This document shows positions 19,237 to 27,442 of a DNA stretch of 64,000 nt, in pieces. The notes beneath the pieces are model-generated. The model saw only the letters and a program-made list of their open reading frames with translations. It had not been told where the DNA came from and ran no database searches. The position numbers were made by a program, and so were the translations under genes. Source of the DNA: Pseudomonas anguilliseptica (GTDB lineage Bacteria > Pseudomonadota > Gammaproteobacteria > Pseudomonadales > Pseudomonadaceae). Position 1 is the first letter of the stretch; the number at the start of each line of letters is the position of its first letter. The DNA is taken from positions 4,898,001 to 4,962,000 of the forward strand of contig NZ_FNSC01000001.1 in the NCBI RefSeq assembly GCF_900105355.1. The letters are read 5' to 3'.

Positions 19237-19416
19237 TCAGCCTTTGCGCCGACCGATGGTCGCCAAACTCAGCAAACGCATATCGGCTTCAGCCAGCACG
19301 GCACGCCGCGCAGCCTTGTCGAGCTTCTTCCAGGCCTTGATCTCGACCTTGCTACGCCCACAACCCAGGCAGATATCGCGCTCGAACTTGCACAGTTTGA
19401 TGCAGGGATCTTTCAC
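19237..19416 (-). CDS. DUF1289 small cysteine-rich protein
   Basis: A 59-residue protein starts at GTG and is easily missed. It begins VKDPCIKLCKFE and continues with DICLGCGRSKVEI, giving the four-cysteine pattern of DUF1289 (YdhL-like), which probably binds a metal or iron-sulfur centre. The C-terminal half has the family's W (KAWKKLDKAARRAVL). An in-frame stop 15 bases upstream leaves the GTG as the only usual start. The ribosome site is weak. It sits 33 bases after scpB and before rluB on the same strand. Function is unknown. Confidence 0.8.
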   Translation of the reverse strand: MKDPCIKLCKFERDICLGCGRSKVEIKAWKKLDKAARRAVLAEADMRLLSLATIGRRKG

Positions 19417-19449
19417 TGCACTGGCGCTTTAACTGATGCGACCTGCTCT

Positions 19450-20241
19450 TTAGTCAGGCAGTTGTTCTTTATCCAGAGTTGCGTGAGGCTCATCGGCATC
19501 GCCACGCTCATCGTCCTGTTCGGGCAAATCGTCGAAGTCGGTCTTCAGACCCTGCTCCATCGAATCGAGTTCAGCCAGCAGGCTGCTGAAGCTGGTTTCC
19601 TCACTGACCTCCACCGCTGGCTCATCGGCCAGGGCCAGATCGGCACGTGCTTGCAGGCTCTGCGGCGCCTCCAGATCCTCTTCAAACGCCAAGGCCGGCT
19701 CAGGTTCCAGCTCGCGCAGGGCGGCCAGCGGCGGTAATTCGTCGAGGCTTTTCAGGTTGAAGTGATCGAGAAAAGCCTTGGTGGTGGCGAACATCGCCGG
19801 CTTGCCCGGCACATCGCGATAACCGACCACGCGAATCCACTCGCGCTCCAGCAGGGTTTTGACGATATGACTGTTGACCGCCACACCGCGCACATCTTCG
19901 ATCTCGCCACGGGTAATCGGCTGGCGATAGGCAATCAGCGCCAGGGTTTCCAGCATGGCGCGCGAATAGCGTTGCGGGCGCTCCTCCCATAGGCGACCCA
20001 CCCAAGGCGCAAATTTCTCACGCACTTGCAGGCGGTAACCGGACGCCACCTCGATAAGCTCGAAGGCGCGCCCTTCACAGGACTTGCCCAGGTGCGCCAA
20101 CGCCTTCTTGAACACCGCCGGCTCCGGCCGCTCGGCCTCTTCAAATAGCTCGAACAGACGCTCCAGCGATTGCGGTTTACCGGAGGCCAGCAGAAAAGCT
20201 TCGAGCAGGCTGGCCAGCTCACGAGGTTCGTTAAGGTTCAT
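19450..20241 (-). CDS. scpB: Segregation and condensation protein B
   Basis: ScpB is the winged-helix (KITE) dimer subunit that works with ScpA and SMC in chromosome condensation and segregation. The 263-residue protein has the typical LLASGKPQSLERL start, the segment RYSRAMLETLALIAYRQPITRGEIEDVRG, and the GKPAMFATTKAFLDHFNL wing. The last ~80 residues are acidic (DDLPEQDDERGDADEP) and longer than the core family. It lies two bases after scpA. No smc or MksB gene is in the window. Confidence 0.94.
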   Translation of the reverse strand: MNLNEPRELASLLEAFLLASGKPQSLERLFELFEEAERPEPAVFKKALAHLGKSCEGRAFELIEVASGYRLQVREKFAPWVGRLWEERPQRYSRAMLETLALIAYRQPITRGEIEDVRGVAVNSHIVKTLLEREWIRVVGYRDVPGKPAMFATTKAFLDHFNLKSLDELPPLAALRELEPEPALAFEEDLEAPQSLQARADLALADEPAVEVSEETSFSSLLAELDSMEQGLKTDFDDLPEQDDERGDADEPHATLDKEQLPD

Positions 20242-20243
20242 GC

Positions 20244-21083
20244 TTATTCAGCCCGCGCACGCACATGGATTGGCCCAAAGGCCTCATTCTGCACCAGTTC
20301 AACCAGGGATTCCTTGATCAACTCCAGCACTGCCATAAAGGTCACCACCACGCCGAGTTTGCCTTCTTCAGGACTGAACAGGCTGACAAATGGCACAAAC
20401 GCGCCACCCTTGAGGCGTTCGAGCACTTCGCTCATGCGCTCACGGGTCGACAGCGCCTCACGGGTGACCTGGTGGCTTTCAAACATATCGGCGCGGCGCA
20501 GCACCTCAGCCATCGACAGCAGCACTTCTTCCAGACTGACATCCGGCAGCAGCTTGCGTGCCCGCGCTTCGGGTGCGTCCAGGCGCGGCACCGTGACATC
20601 ACGGCCAACCCGGCTAAGGCCATCGATACCTTCCGCTGCGGCCTTGTAACGCTCGTATTCCTGCAGACGGCGAATCAGCTCGGCGCGCGGGTCGCCTTCC
20701 TCGGCTTCCGCCTCACTGGAGCGCGGCAGCAGCATGCGCGACTTGATCTCGGCGAGCATGGCGGCCATCACCAGGTACTCGGCCGCCAGCTCCAGACGCA
20801 CCGACTGCATCAGTTCGACATAACCCATGTACTGGCGGGTGATTTCCGCCACCGGGATGTCCAGCACGTCGATGTTCTGCTTGCGAATCAGGTACAGCAG
20901 CAGGTCCAGCGGGCCTTCGAAGGCTTCGAGAAACACTTCCAGGGCATCCGGCGGGATATACAGATCCAGCGGCATTTCGGTGACAGCCTGGCCATACACC
21001 AGCGCAAATGGCAGCTCCTGCTGCGCATTGGCCTGATCCTGGGGATGGCTATCGGGGTGTTCCTGGGCTGGCACGCTGGACAT
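20244..21083 (-). CDS. scpA: Segregation and condensation protein A
   Basis: ScpA is the kleisin that bridges the SMC heads. The 279-residue protein has the conserved N-terminal FEGPLDLLLYLIRKQNIDVLDIPVAEITRQY region (near residues 55-85), the LAAEYLVMAAMLAEIKSRMLLP helix, and a C-terminal winged helix (VVTFMAVLELIKESLVELVQ). I start at the ATG of MSSVPAQEH, with a GAGAG ribosome site. A GTG six bases upstream is the alternative. It forms a tight pair with scpB, and trpS lies just upstream. Confidence 0.94.
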   Translation of the reverse strand: MSSVPAQEHPDSHPQDQANAQQELPFALVYGQAVTEMPLDLYIPPDALEVFLEAFEGPLDLLLYLIRKQNIDVLDIPVAEITRQYMGYVELMQSVRLELAAEYLVMAAMLAEIKSRMLLPRSSEAEAEEGDPRAELIRRLQEYERYKAAAEGIDGLSRVGRDVTVPRLDAPEARARKLLPDVSLEEVLLSMAEVLRRADMFESHQVTREALSTRERMSEVLERLKGGAFVPFVSLFSPEEGKLGVVVTFMAVLELIKESLVELVQNEAFGPIHVRARAE

Positions 21084-21115
21084 GGTCACTCTCGAAATTA
21101 GATTCAGCGTTAGGT

Positions 21116-22330
21116 TCAGCGGTAATTCAGACCGAGGGCCAGGCGCACTTCACTCAAGGTTTCCCGCGCTTCAGATCGCGCGCGCTCGGCGCCATCGGCG
21201 AGAATCTGCCGGACCAGATCAGGATTGTCCTGATAATCCGCAGCACGCGCCTGCAGCGGTTGCAGTTCCTGCTGCAGCGCCTCGACCAAGGGTGCCTTGC
21301 ACTCCAGGCAGCCGATGCCGGCGCTGCGACAGCCTTGCTGTGCCCAGTCGCAGGTTGCATTGCTGGAATACAGCTGATGCAACGACCACACCGGGCAATT
21401 CCCCGGGCTGCCCGGATCATCACGATGCACCCGCGCCGGATCAGTCGGCATGCGGCGGATCTTCTCCTCGATCGCCGAACCGCTGTCACGCAGGAAAATC
21501 GCATTGTTATTGGATTTGGACATCTTGCCGCCGTCGAGCCCGAGCAGTTTGGGCGACTCGCCGAGCATGGCCTGCGGCTCGATCAGCAGAATCTTGCCGC
21601 CGCCTTCCAGATAGCCGTAGAGGCGCTCCTTGTCCCCCAGGGTAATGCTCTGCTGGTCCTTGAGCAGTGCCCGCGCGGTTTCCAGCGCTTCAGCGTCGCC
21701 CTGCTCCTGATAGGCCCTGCGCAGGTTGTTGTAGAGCGTCGCGGTTTTCTTGCCCAGCTTGATGATCGCCGCCTCGGCCTTTTCCTCAAAGCCTGGCTCG
21801 CGCCCATACAAGTGGTTGAAGCGCCGTGCCACATCCCGGGCAAACTCGATATGCGCCAGCTGGTCGCTGCCGACCGGCACCACGCCGGCGCGGTACAGCA
21901 GAATGTCCGCCGCCTGCAGCAAGGGATAACCAAGAAAACCGAAGGTGCTCAGATCCTTGCCGTGCAGCTGCTCCTGCTGTTCTTTATAAGACGGCACGCG
22001 CTCCAGCCAGCTGAGCGGACAGATCATCGACAGCAGCAGGTGCAATTCGGCGTGTTCAGGGACTTGTGACTGAATAAACAGCGTCGCCGAGCTGGGGCTG
22101 ACCCCGGCAGCCAGCCAGTCCACCGCCATGTCCATGACGCGCTGGGACAGCGGGCCGACATCGTCGTAATCAGTGGTCAGTGCATGTAAATCAACGATGC
22201 AGAAGAAGCATTCATAGGTGTGTTGCAGCTTCACCCAGTTCTTCAGCACGCCCTGATAGTGCCCCAGGTGCAGCAGACCACTCGGGCGCATGCCAGACAG
22301 CACGCGGCGTTCAGCGTCAACAAGACTCAA
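21116..22330 (-). CDS. trpS: Tryptophan-tRNA ligase, long form with a cysteine cluster
   Basis: This class I aminoacyl-tRNA synthetase has the HIGH-like HLGH at 21-24 and KMSKS at 269-273. At about 404 residues it is longer than the ~334-residue E. coli type. It has an insertion between about 180 and 260. After KMSKS come cysteines C312, C334, C341 and C344 in a C-x21-C-x6-C-x2-C pattern, close to the C-x22-C-x6-C-x2-C that I recall binding a [4Fe-4S] cluster in Thermotoga maritima TrpRS. The open frame begins at TTG. A GTG nine codons later is also possible, so the exact start is unsure. Confidence 0.9.
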   Translation of the reverse strand: MSLVDAERRVLSGMRPSGLLHLGHYQGVLKNWVKLQHTYECFFCIVDLHALTTDYDDVGPLSQRVMDMAVDWLAAGVSPSSATLFIQSQVPEHAELHLLLSMICPLSWLERVPSYKEQQEQLHGKDLSTFGFLGYPLLQAADILLYRAGVVPVGSDQLAHIEFARDVARRFNHLYGREPGFEEKAEAAIIKLGKKTATLYNNLRRAYQEQGDAEALETARALLKDQQSITLGDKERLYGYLEGGGKILLIEPQAMLGESPKLLGLDGGKMSKSNNNAIFLRDSGSAIEEKIRRMPTDPARVHRDDPGSPGNCPVWSLHQLYSSNATCDWAQQGCRSAGIGCLECKAPLVEALQQELQPLQARAADYQDNPDLVRQILADGAERARSEARETLSEVRLALGLNYR

Positions 22331-22378
22331 AACGGATTACCTGAATAATCGAAAGAGCCCGATTATATATAGCCAGGC

Positions 22379-23008
22379 TCAAAGGTCATCCGTAAAAGGC
22401 GACGGATCACCGCAACCCACCCGAATCACCTCGGGCTCATCGTCGGTCAGGCTGACCACGGTGGAAGCCTCCAGCCCGCCGAAACCGCCATCGATGATCA
22501 GATCGACCTGATGCTCAAGGATCTGACGCATCTCGTAAGGGTCGCTCATCGGCAGCGTGTCACCCGGCAGAATCAAGGTCACGCTCATCAACGGCTCATC
22601 CAGCTCGGCCAACAAGGCCATGGCGATCGGATGGCTGGGCACGCGCAGGCCAATGGTGCGACGCTTGGCATGCAGCAGCATGCGCGGCACCTCACGAGTG
22701 GCGTTGAGGATAAAGGTGTAAGGTCCCGGCGTGTGACTCTTGAGCAGGCGGAAGGCGGCGGTATCGACCTTGGCAAAGGTGCTGAGCTGCGACAGGTCGC
22801 GGCATACCAGGGTGAAATTGTGTTTGTCGTCCAGTTGGCGCAGGCGGCGAATACGCTCTACCGCGCTCTTGTCGCCGATATGGCAGCCCACGGCATAGGA
22901 GGAGTCAGTCGGATAGATCACCACGCCGCCGCTGCGGATGATCTCCACGGCCTGCTTGATAAGGCGCGCTTGCGGGTTTTCCGGATGAATCTGGAAGAAT
23001 TGGCTCAC
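22379..23008 (-). CDS. YciO/Sua5-family threonylcarbamoyl-AMP synthase-like protein
   Basis: The 209-residue protein has the Sua5/YciO/YrdC fold: SGGVVIYPTDSSYAVGCHIGDK for nucleotide binding, KHNFTLVCRDL, and PGPYTFILNATREVPR. The best family fit is YciO, a relative of the threonylcarbamoyladenylate synthases that start t6A tRNA modification. Whether YciO itself does this in vivo is uncertain. The GTG giving MSQFFQIHPENPQ fits homologues and has AGGGA six bases upstream. An ATG at 23047 would overlap the upstream gene. It is 13 bases downstream of the RNase AM gene, forming a pair. Confidence 0.86.
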   Translation of the reverse strand: MSQFFQIHPENPQARLIKQAVEIIRSGGVVIYPTDSSYAVGCHIGDKSAVERIRRLRQLDDKHNFTLVCRDLSQLSTFAKVDTAAFRLLKSHTPGPYTFILNATREVPRMLLHAKRRTIGLRVPSHPIAMALLAELDEPLMSVTLILPGDTLPMSDPYEMRQILEHQVDLIIDGGFGGLEASTVVSLTDDEPEVIRVGCGDPSPFTDDL

Positions 23009-23021
23009 GCTTGGTCCCTGG

Positions 23022-23885
23022 TCAAATTGCAGTAGGCTGCTGGACATGTTGAAACCGTGCCCACAGGGGCGGTAGATCCTCGGGCACCGGGCGATAGACG
23101 CCCAGCTCAGACCACTGGCCTGGCGCGTGGAAATCACTGCCTGCGGTGACGAACATGCCGAATTCCCTCGCCAGAATCGCCAAACTGCCAACCTGTTCGG
23201 CCGGCTGCATACCGTTGACCACTTCCAGCGAATGCCCGCCGGCACCGACAAAATCGGCGATCAACTTGCGTCGTTTACTCCGAGTAAAGTCGTACTGCCA
23301 GGGATGCGCCAGACTGACCCAGGCATTGGCGCGACGCAGGGTATCGACTGCTTGAGCCAGCTCCGGCCAGTGCTGTTTGACATCGCCCAGCTTGCCCGAG
23401 CCCAGCCACTTGCGGAACGCTTCGGCGCGATCCTTTACATATCCGCTGCGCACCAGAAAGTCAGCGAAGTGCGGGCGCGCCGGAGCATTGCCGCTGTCGC
23501 CCAGTTCCTGCTGCATGGCCCGCGCGCCTTCGAGCGCGCCCGGCATGCCTTTGGCCTCCAGACGCTTGGCGATTTCCGCAGCGCGCAACCAGCGCCCCTC
23601 GTGCAGCTCGGCAATGGCCTGCTGCAGGGCCGGCGCATCGCGATTGAAGGCGTAGCCCAGCACGTGAATGGTCGCGCCGCCCCAGGTGCAGGACAGTTCG
23701 ATACCGTTGACCAACTGCATACCCAACGCTTGCGCTGCAGCGCCCGCTTCGTCAAGGCCATCAAGGGTGTCGTGATCGGTCAATGCCAGCAAACGCACAC
23801 CGCGCTCAAACGCCCGCGCCACCACCACAGCCGGCGCAAGGGCGCCATCTGAAGCGGTGCTGTGGCAATGCAAATCAACATCCAT
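23022..23885 (-). CDS. rnm: PHP-domain 5'-3' exoribonuclease, RNase AM (YciV/TrpH)
   Basis: The PHP metallophosphoesterase starts [18 protein letters not shown], with metal ligands HxH, then [30 protein letters not shown], and SDFHAPGQW near the C terminus. That is the family's full three-metal set. E. coli YciV/RNase AM trims 5' ends of rRNAs and cleaves 3',5'-nucleotide bisphosphates. The 287-residue product fits. An ATG seven codons upstream exists but lacks a ribosome site. It is divergent from yciI and followed closely by the YciO gene. Confidence 0.88.
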   Translation of the reverse strand: MDVDLHCHSTASDGALAPAVVVARAFERGVRLLALTDHDTLDGLDEAGAAAQALGMQLVNGIELSCTWGGATIHVLGYAFNRDAPALQQAIAELHEGRWLRAAEIAKRLEAKGMPGALEGARAMQQELGDSGNAPARPHFADFLVRSGYVKDRAEAFRKWLGSGKLGDVKQHWPELAQAVDTLRRANAWVSLAHPWQYDFTRSKRRKLIADFVGAGGHSLEVVNGMQPAEQVGSLAILAREFGMFVTAGSDFHAPGQWSELGVYRPVPEDLPPLWARFQHVQQPTAI

Positions 23886-24036
23886 AAGGGGCGCTTTCCG
23901 AGTCATTTATGTTTGTTATTATGCCGCCAGATGTGGATTCTTGCTGGCTTGCGCCGATATTTCCTCGACTTTGCCTAAGCAGGCTGCTTTTCTCCCCTGG
24001 CGCTGGTCCGCGCCAACCACCGAATTAAGGATTGAG

Positions 24037-24336
24037 ATGCTTTACGCAATCATTGCCACCGATGTGCAGAACTCCTTGGAAAACCGCCTGAATGCCCGCC
24101 CGGTACACCTGGCACGCCTGGAGCAGCTGAAAAGCGAAGGCCGCCTGATCCTCGCCGGCCCACACCCGGCAGTCGACAGCAATGATCCAGGCCCAGCGGG
24201 GTTTTCCGGCAGCCTGATCGTCGCGGAATTCGAATCGCTGCTGGCCGCGCAACAGTGGGTCGATGCCGACCCCTACCGCGCCGCCGGGGTATATGCCTCG
24301 GTACTGGTAAAACCTTTCAAACTGGTCTTGCCTTGA
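24037..24336 (+). CDS. yciI: YciI-like protein
   Basis: This 99-residue YCII-domain protein begins [17 protein letters not shown], with the conserved His in [12 protein letters not shown] and the Asp in the WVDADPY segment of the C-terminal half. The family has a ferredoxin-like dimeric fold with a His-Asp pair. Its enzymatic role is not settled. GGATTGAG lies upstream of the ATG. In-frame sequence back to 23857 is rejected because it has no family character. It is divergent from the RNase AM gene and upstream of the Cpx-like cluster. Confidence 0.9.
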   Translation: MLYAIIATDVQNSLENRLNARPVHLARLEQLKSEGRLILAGPHPAVDSNDPGPAGFSGSLIVAEFESLLAAQQWVDADPYRAAGVYASVLVKPFKLVLP

Positions 24337-24390
24337 GCCAATCCCTTCGCTGAATAACCCATAACAACAATTACAAAGATAGGAGTTCCG

Positions 24391-24792
24391 ATGCGTCCAG
24401 GCCCGCTGTTTCTGCTCTTGACCCTGTGCTTGCCGGCCGTCACCCAGGCCGAGGAAAGCCCGCCGCAACCATTGGCAGAAGCCACTTCGGCGCAGACGCA
24501 GATCGATGAACTGGAGCAGCGACTGGCGCTCAGCGAAGAACAGCGCCCAGCCCTCAGCACCGAGCTGCAGAACAGCAGCAACGAACGTGACACCGTACAG
24601 TTGCAGCGCCTGCGCCAGGAAAACCAGCGGCTCAAACTGCAGCTGAAAAAAGCCCAGGCCAGCCCCCCTCAGCTACTGATCAGCGAACAGCAGATGTGGT
24701 TTGCCACGGGCGCCGGAGCCGGCCTGCTCGGGGTAATTATCGGCGCGTTCCTGCGCCGTGGCCGCCGTTCACGCAGCGAGTGGCTCAACTGA
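24391..24792 (+). CDS. Coiled-coil membrane protein upstream of cpxR
   Basis: The 133-residue protein has a clear signal-like start (MRPGPLFLLLTLCLPAVTQA), then a heptad-rich coiled coil from about 35 to 90 (QIDELEQRLALSEEQ, LQRLRQENQRLKLQL), one transmembrane segment near 102-121 (FATGAGAGLLGVIIGAFL) and a basic tail RRGRRSRSEW. The layout resembles the C-terminal part of TIGR04211-type SH3-domain proteins without the SH3 domain. It ends three bases before cpxR, so it is almost surely co-translated. A GATAGGAG ribosome site precedes it. Function is unknown. A role in envelope sensing is inference from position. Confidence 0.8.
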   Translation: MRPGPLFLLLTLCLPAVTQAEESPPQPLAEATSAQTQIDELEQRLALSEEQRPALSTELQNSSNERDTVQLQRLRQENQRLKLQLKKAQASPPQLLISEQQMWFATGAGAGLLGVIIGAFLRRGRRSRSEWLN

Positions 24793-24795
24793 CCC

Positions 24796-25473
24796 ATGAG
24801 TGACCTGCTGTTAATCGACGACGACGTCGAACTCTGCGAACTACTGACCTGCTGGCTGACCCAGGAAGGCTTTCAGGTCAGCGCCTGCCATGACGGCCAC
24901 AGCGCCCGCAGCGTCCTCGCCAAGCACAGCCCAGATGCCGTGGTGCTGGACGTGATGCTGCCCGATGGCAGCGGGCTGGAACTGCTCAAACAGTTGCGCA
25001 GCGACCACCCGGAACTGCCCGTGCTGATGCTCTCAGCGCGCGGCGAACCACTGGATCGGATTCTCGGCCTGGAGCTGGGCGCCGACGATTACCTGGCCAA
25101 ACCTTGCGATCCTCGCGAGCTGACCGCGCGCTTGCGCGCGGTCTTGCGCCGCAGCCTGCCGGCCAGTCCAAGCAGCCCGCTCGATCTCGGCGACCTGCAT
25201 TACAGCCAGGCCCGCGGCACCGTGACCCTTGGCGAACAGGAAGTGCTACTGACTCTCTCGGAAAGCCGCATCCTCGAAGCCTTGCTGCAACATCCGGGCG
25301 AACCGGTGGATAAACAGGAACTGGCGCAACTGGCCCTCGGCCGCAAACTGACCCTGTATGACCGCAGCCTGGATATGCATGTCAGTAACCTGCGCAAAAA
25401 ACTCGGCCCGCACACCGATGGCCGCCAGCGTATTCTCGCGCTGCGTAGCCGCGGCTACTACTACAGCGTCTGA
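24796..25473 (+). CDS. cpxR: CpxR-like response regulator
   Basis: This is an OmpR/PhoB-family regulator of 225 residues. The receiver has the acidic pocket LIDDD at 6-10, phospho-acceptor Asp52 in VVLDVMLPDGSG, and the switch lysine in YLAKPCDPREL. The C-terminal winged helix contains LTLSESRILEALLQHPGEPV and the RSLDMHVSNLRKKLG recognition helix. It pairs with the kinase at 26099 and flanks a CpxP-like gene. A CpxR-type box lies just downstream, ahead of cpxP, suggesting autoregulation. Gene order and families match PAO1 PA3204-PA3206. Confidence 0.9.
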   Translation: MSDLLLIDDDVELCELLTCWLTQEGFQVSACHDGHSARSVLAKHSPDAVVLDVMLPDGSGLELLKQLRSDHPELPVLMLSARGEPLDRILGLELGADDYLAKPCDPRELTARLRAVLRRSLPASPSSPLDLGDLHYSQARGTVTLGEQEVLLTLSESRILEALLQHPGEPVDKQELAQLALGRKLTLYDRSLDMHVSNLRKKLGPHTDGRQRILALRSRGYYYSV

Positions 25474-25506
25474 GCCGTGGTTGTGTATATCAGCCACATC
25501 AAGCTC

Positions 25507-25522
25507 TTTACCTAAGCTTTAC
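25507..25522 (+). promoter_or_regulatory. CpxR-type binding site upstream of cpxP
   Basis: TTTAC-CTAAGC-TTTAC is the complement of GTAAA-N6-GTAAA, which fits the CpxR consensus of two GTAAA repeats. It lies about 45 bases upstream of a TAGACT -10-like element (25555-25560) and 82 bases before the cpxP ATG. Confidence 0.6.
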
Positions 25523-25603
25523 CTTGCCCTGACGGCCCTTGACCTTGACCGCCCTAGACTGGGCTCATCCGGTGTTTACCGGTTTCAGACAAGGAGACAC
25601 ACC

Positions 25604-26014
25604 ATGCGCAAGACCCTTACCGCAGTACTGCTCGCCCTGACCCTGCCGACCCTGGCTATGGCCATGCCTGAAGGCGGCCCGCGGCACGGCGGCGGCGAGC
25701 ACGGCTCCCGCATGTTCAAAGAGCTCGACCTGAGCAAAGAGCAGCAACGTGAAATCCGTAAGCTGATGGGCGAGCAGATGAAAGGCCGCCATGAGATCAC
25801 CAAGCGCTACCTAGACAAGCTGCCGGCGGCAGAACAGAAAGCCATGCAGGACGAATTGCAGGCCGCCAAGGACAAACAGCACAGCGCCATCCGCGCCCTG
25901 CTCAAGCCCGAGCAGCAGAAGGCCTTCGACGAGCACCAGAAGAAGATGGAAGAGCGCCGCGCCGAGCACCAGGCGTTCAAAGCCTGGCAGGCCGAACAGG
26001 CGAAAAAGAACTAA
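25604..26014 (+). CDS. cpxP: CpxP/Spy-family periplasmic protein
   Basis: The 136-residue protein has a signal peptide (MRKTLTAVLLALTLPTLAMA, cut near residue 20), then a His/Gly-rich stretch (GGPRHGGGEHG) and an all-helical, charged body with two LTxxQ-type repeats: LDLSKEQQREI and LLKPEQQKAFDEH. These mark the CpxP/Spy family, whose members act as periplasmic chaperones and dampen the Cpx kinase. AAGGAGA lies ahead of the ATG. It sits between regulator and kinase and behind a CpxR box, so stress-inducible feedback is likely. The His-rich region may bind metal. Confidence 0.88.
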   Translation: MRKTLTAVLLALTLPTLAMAMPEGGPRHGGGEHGSRMFKELDLSKEQQREIRKLMGEQMKGRHEITKRYLDKLPAAEQKAMQDELQAAKDKQHSAIRALLKPEQQKAFDEHQKKMEERRAEHQAFKAWQAEQAKKN

Positions 26015-26033
26015 CTCGGGCACTGTTGCCTTT

Positions 26034-26065
26034 ACGCCCATCAGGCTGCAAAGCCTGATGGGCGT
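26034..26065 (+). promoter_or_regulatory. Perfect 14-bp hairpin between cpxP and cpxA
   Basis: ACGCCCATCAGGCT and AGCCTGATGGGCGT pair perfectly around GCAA, 20 bases after cpxP. No T run follows. It probably stabilises the cpxP message or reduces read-through into cpxA. Confidence 0.6.
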
Positions 26066-26098
26066 ATGCATTTCCACCACAACGACTAAGGAGCCATC

Positions 26099-27442
26099 GT
26101 GCGGTCACTGTTCTGGCGCATCTTTGCCAGCTTCTGGCTGGCTATTGCCCTGGTAGCGGGGTTGTCAATGCTGCTTGGACGCATGCTCAATCAGGACGCC
26201 TGGTTGCTCAGCCAGCACCCTGGCATGGATGACCTCGCCGAGAAGTGGACGCAGCGTTATGAGAAGAACGGTCCACGCTCCGCCCAAGCCTTGCTTGAGC
26301 AACGAAAACGCAAGTTCCGTATCGATGTACAGGTACTCGACGACAGCGGCCAAGCCGTGGTCAAAGGCACCTTCCCTCCTCGTGCAGCAGCCTTTGAGGC
26401 CCGCCATCGCAATGAGAAACGCCTGCCCTGGCGCCGCCTGAGTGTCGACTACACCAGCCCGCACAGCGGCGAAACCTATCTGTTTATCTACCGCATCCCG
26501 ATCCCCGAAGTCGCCGCGTGGCAGCGCGAAAGCCTGCTCTGGCCGCTGAGCGCACTGGCTATCGCCATGCTGGTACTGACCCTGTTCAGCCTCTGGCTGA
26601 CGCTCTCCATCACCCGCCCGCTGAATCGCCTGCGCGGCGCCGTGCACGACCTGGGGCAAACCGCTTACCAGCAGAACAGCCTGGCACAACTGGCCGAGCG
26701 GCGTGATGAGCTCAGCGTACTGGCGGCCGACTTCAACCGCATGGGCGAACGCGTACAAGGTTTGATCAGCAGTCAACGTCAGCTATTACGCGACGTGTCC
26801 CATGAGCTGCGTTCACCACTGGCGCGCCTGCGCATCGCTTTGGCGCTGACCGAGCGCGCGGATGCTGCCGCACGGGAACAATACTGGCCGCGCCTGAGTC
26901 AGGAGTGCGACCGCCTGGAAGCGCTGATCAGTGAAATCCTCGCCCTCGCCCGCCTCGACGCCGAACCGGGCGCAGCGCAGCCGATCAACCTCGACGAACT
27001 GCTGCATAAATTGCAGGACGACGCGCGCCTTGACGCCCCAGAGCAACAGATTGAGATTCAGCTGGAAAGCGGCCTGCAGCTCAACGGCTGGCCAGACATG
27101 TTGCAACGCGCGATGGACAACCTGTTGCGCAACGCCCTGCGCTTCAACCCGATTGGCCGGCCCATCGAATTGACAGCCAGCAGAAGCGCCGAGCAGCTAT
27201 GCCTGAGCGTGCGTGACCACGGCCCTGGGGCTGCGCCTGAGCTGCTGACGCGGCTTGGCGAACCCTTCTTCCGCGCGCCTGGTCAGACCAGCAGTGGTCA
27301 TGGCCTGGGCCTGGCCATCGCCCGCCGCGCGGCAGAGCGGCATGGCGGGCAACTGGAACTGAGCAACCATGCGCAAGGTGGCTTTATCGCCACCCTGCGC
27401 CTGCCGCTTACTCAGCCGAATCAGGCGCCGACCAGGCCCTGA
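26099..27442 (+). CDS. cpxA: CpxA-like sensor histidine kinase
   Basis: This inner-membrane kinase has 447 residues. TM1 is at about 8-27, the periplasmic sensor runs from about 30 to 145, and TM2 lies around 146-170. A HAMP segment (TRPLNRLRGAVHDL) follows, then the dimerisation/phospho-acceptor motif VSHELRSPLARL with His235, and the ATP-binding domain with N (MDNLLRNALRF), G1 (DHGPGAAPELL) and G2 (GHGLGLAIARR) boxes. The start is a GTG with AAGGAG. It should phosphorylate the regulator at 24796. The 3' end overlaps the convergent nitroreductase gene by 35 bases. Confidence 0.92.
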   Translation: MRSLFWRIFASFWLAIALVAGLSMLLGRMLNQDAWLLSQHPGMDDLAEKWTQRYEKNGPRSAQALLEQRKRKFRIDVQVLDDSGQAVVKGTFPPRAAAFEARHRNEKRLPWRRLSVDYTSPHSGETYLFIYRIPIPEVAAWQRESLLWPLSALAIAMLVLTLFSLWLTLSITRPLNRLRGAVHDLGQTAYQQNSLAQLAERRDELSVLAADFNRMGERVQGLISSQRQLLRDVSHELRSPLARLRIALALTERADAAAREQYWPRLSQECDRLEALISEILALARLDAEPGAAQPINLDELLHKLQDDARLDAPEQQIEIQLESGLQLNGWPDMLQRAMDNLLRNALRFNPIGRPIELTASRSAEQLCLSVRDHGPGAAPELLTRLGEPFFRAPGQTSSGHGLGLAIARRAAERHGGQLELSNHAQGGFIATLRLPLTQPNQAPTRP

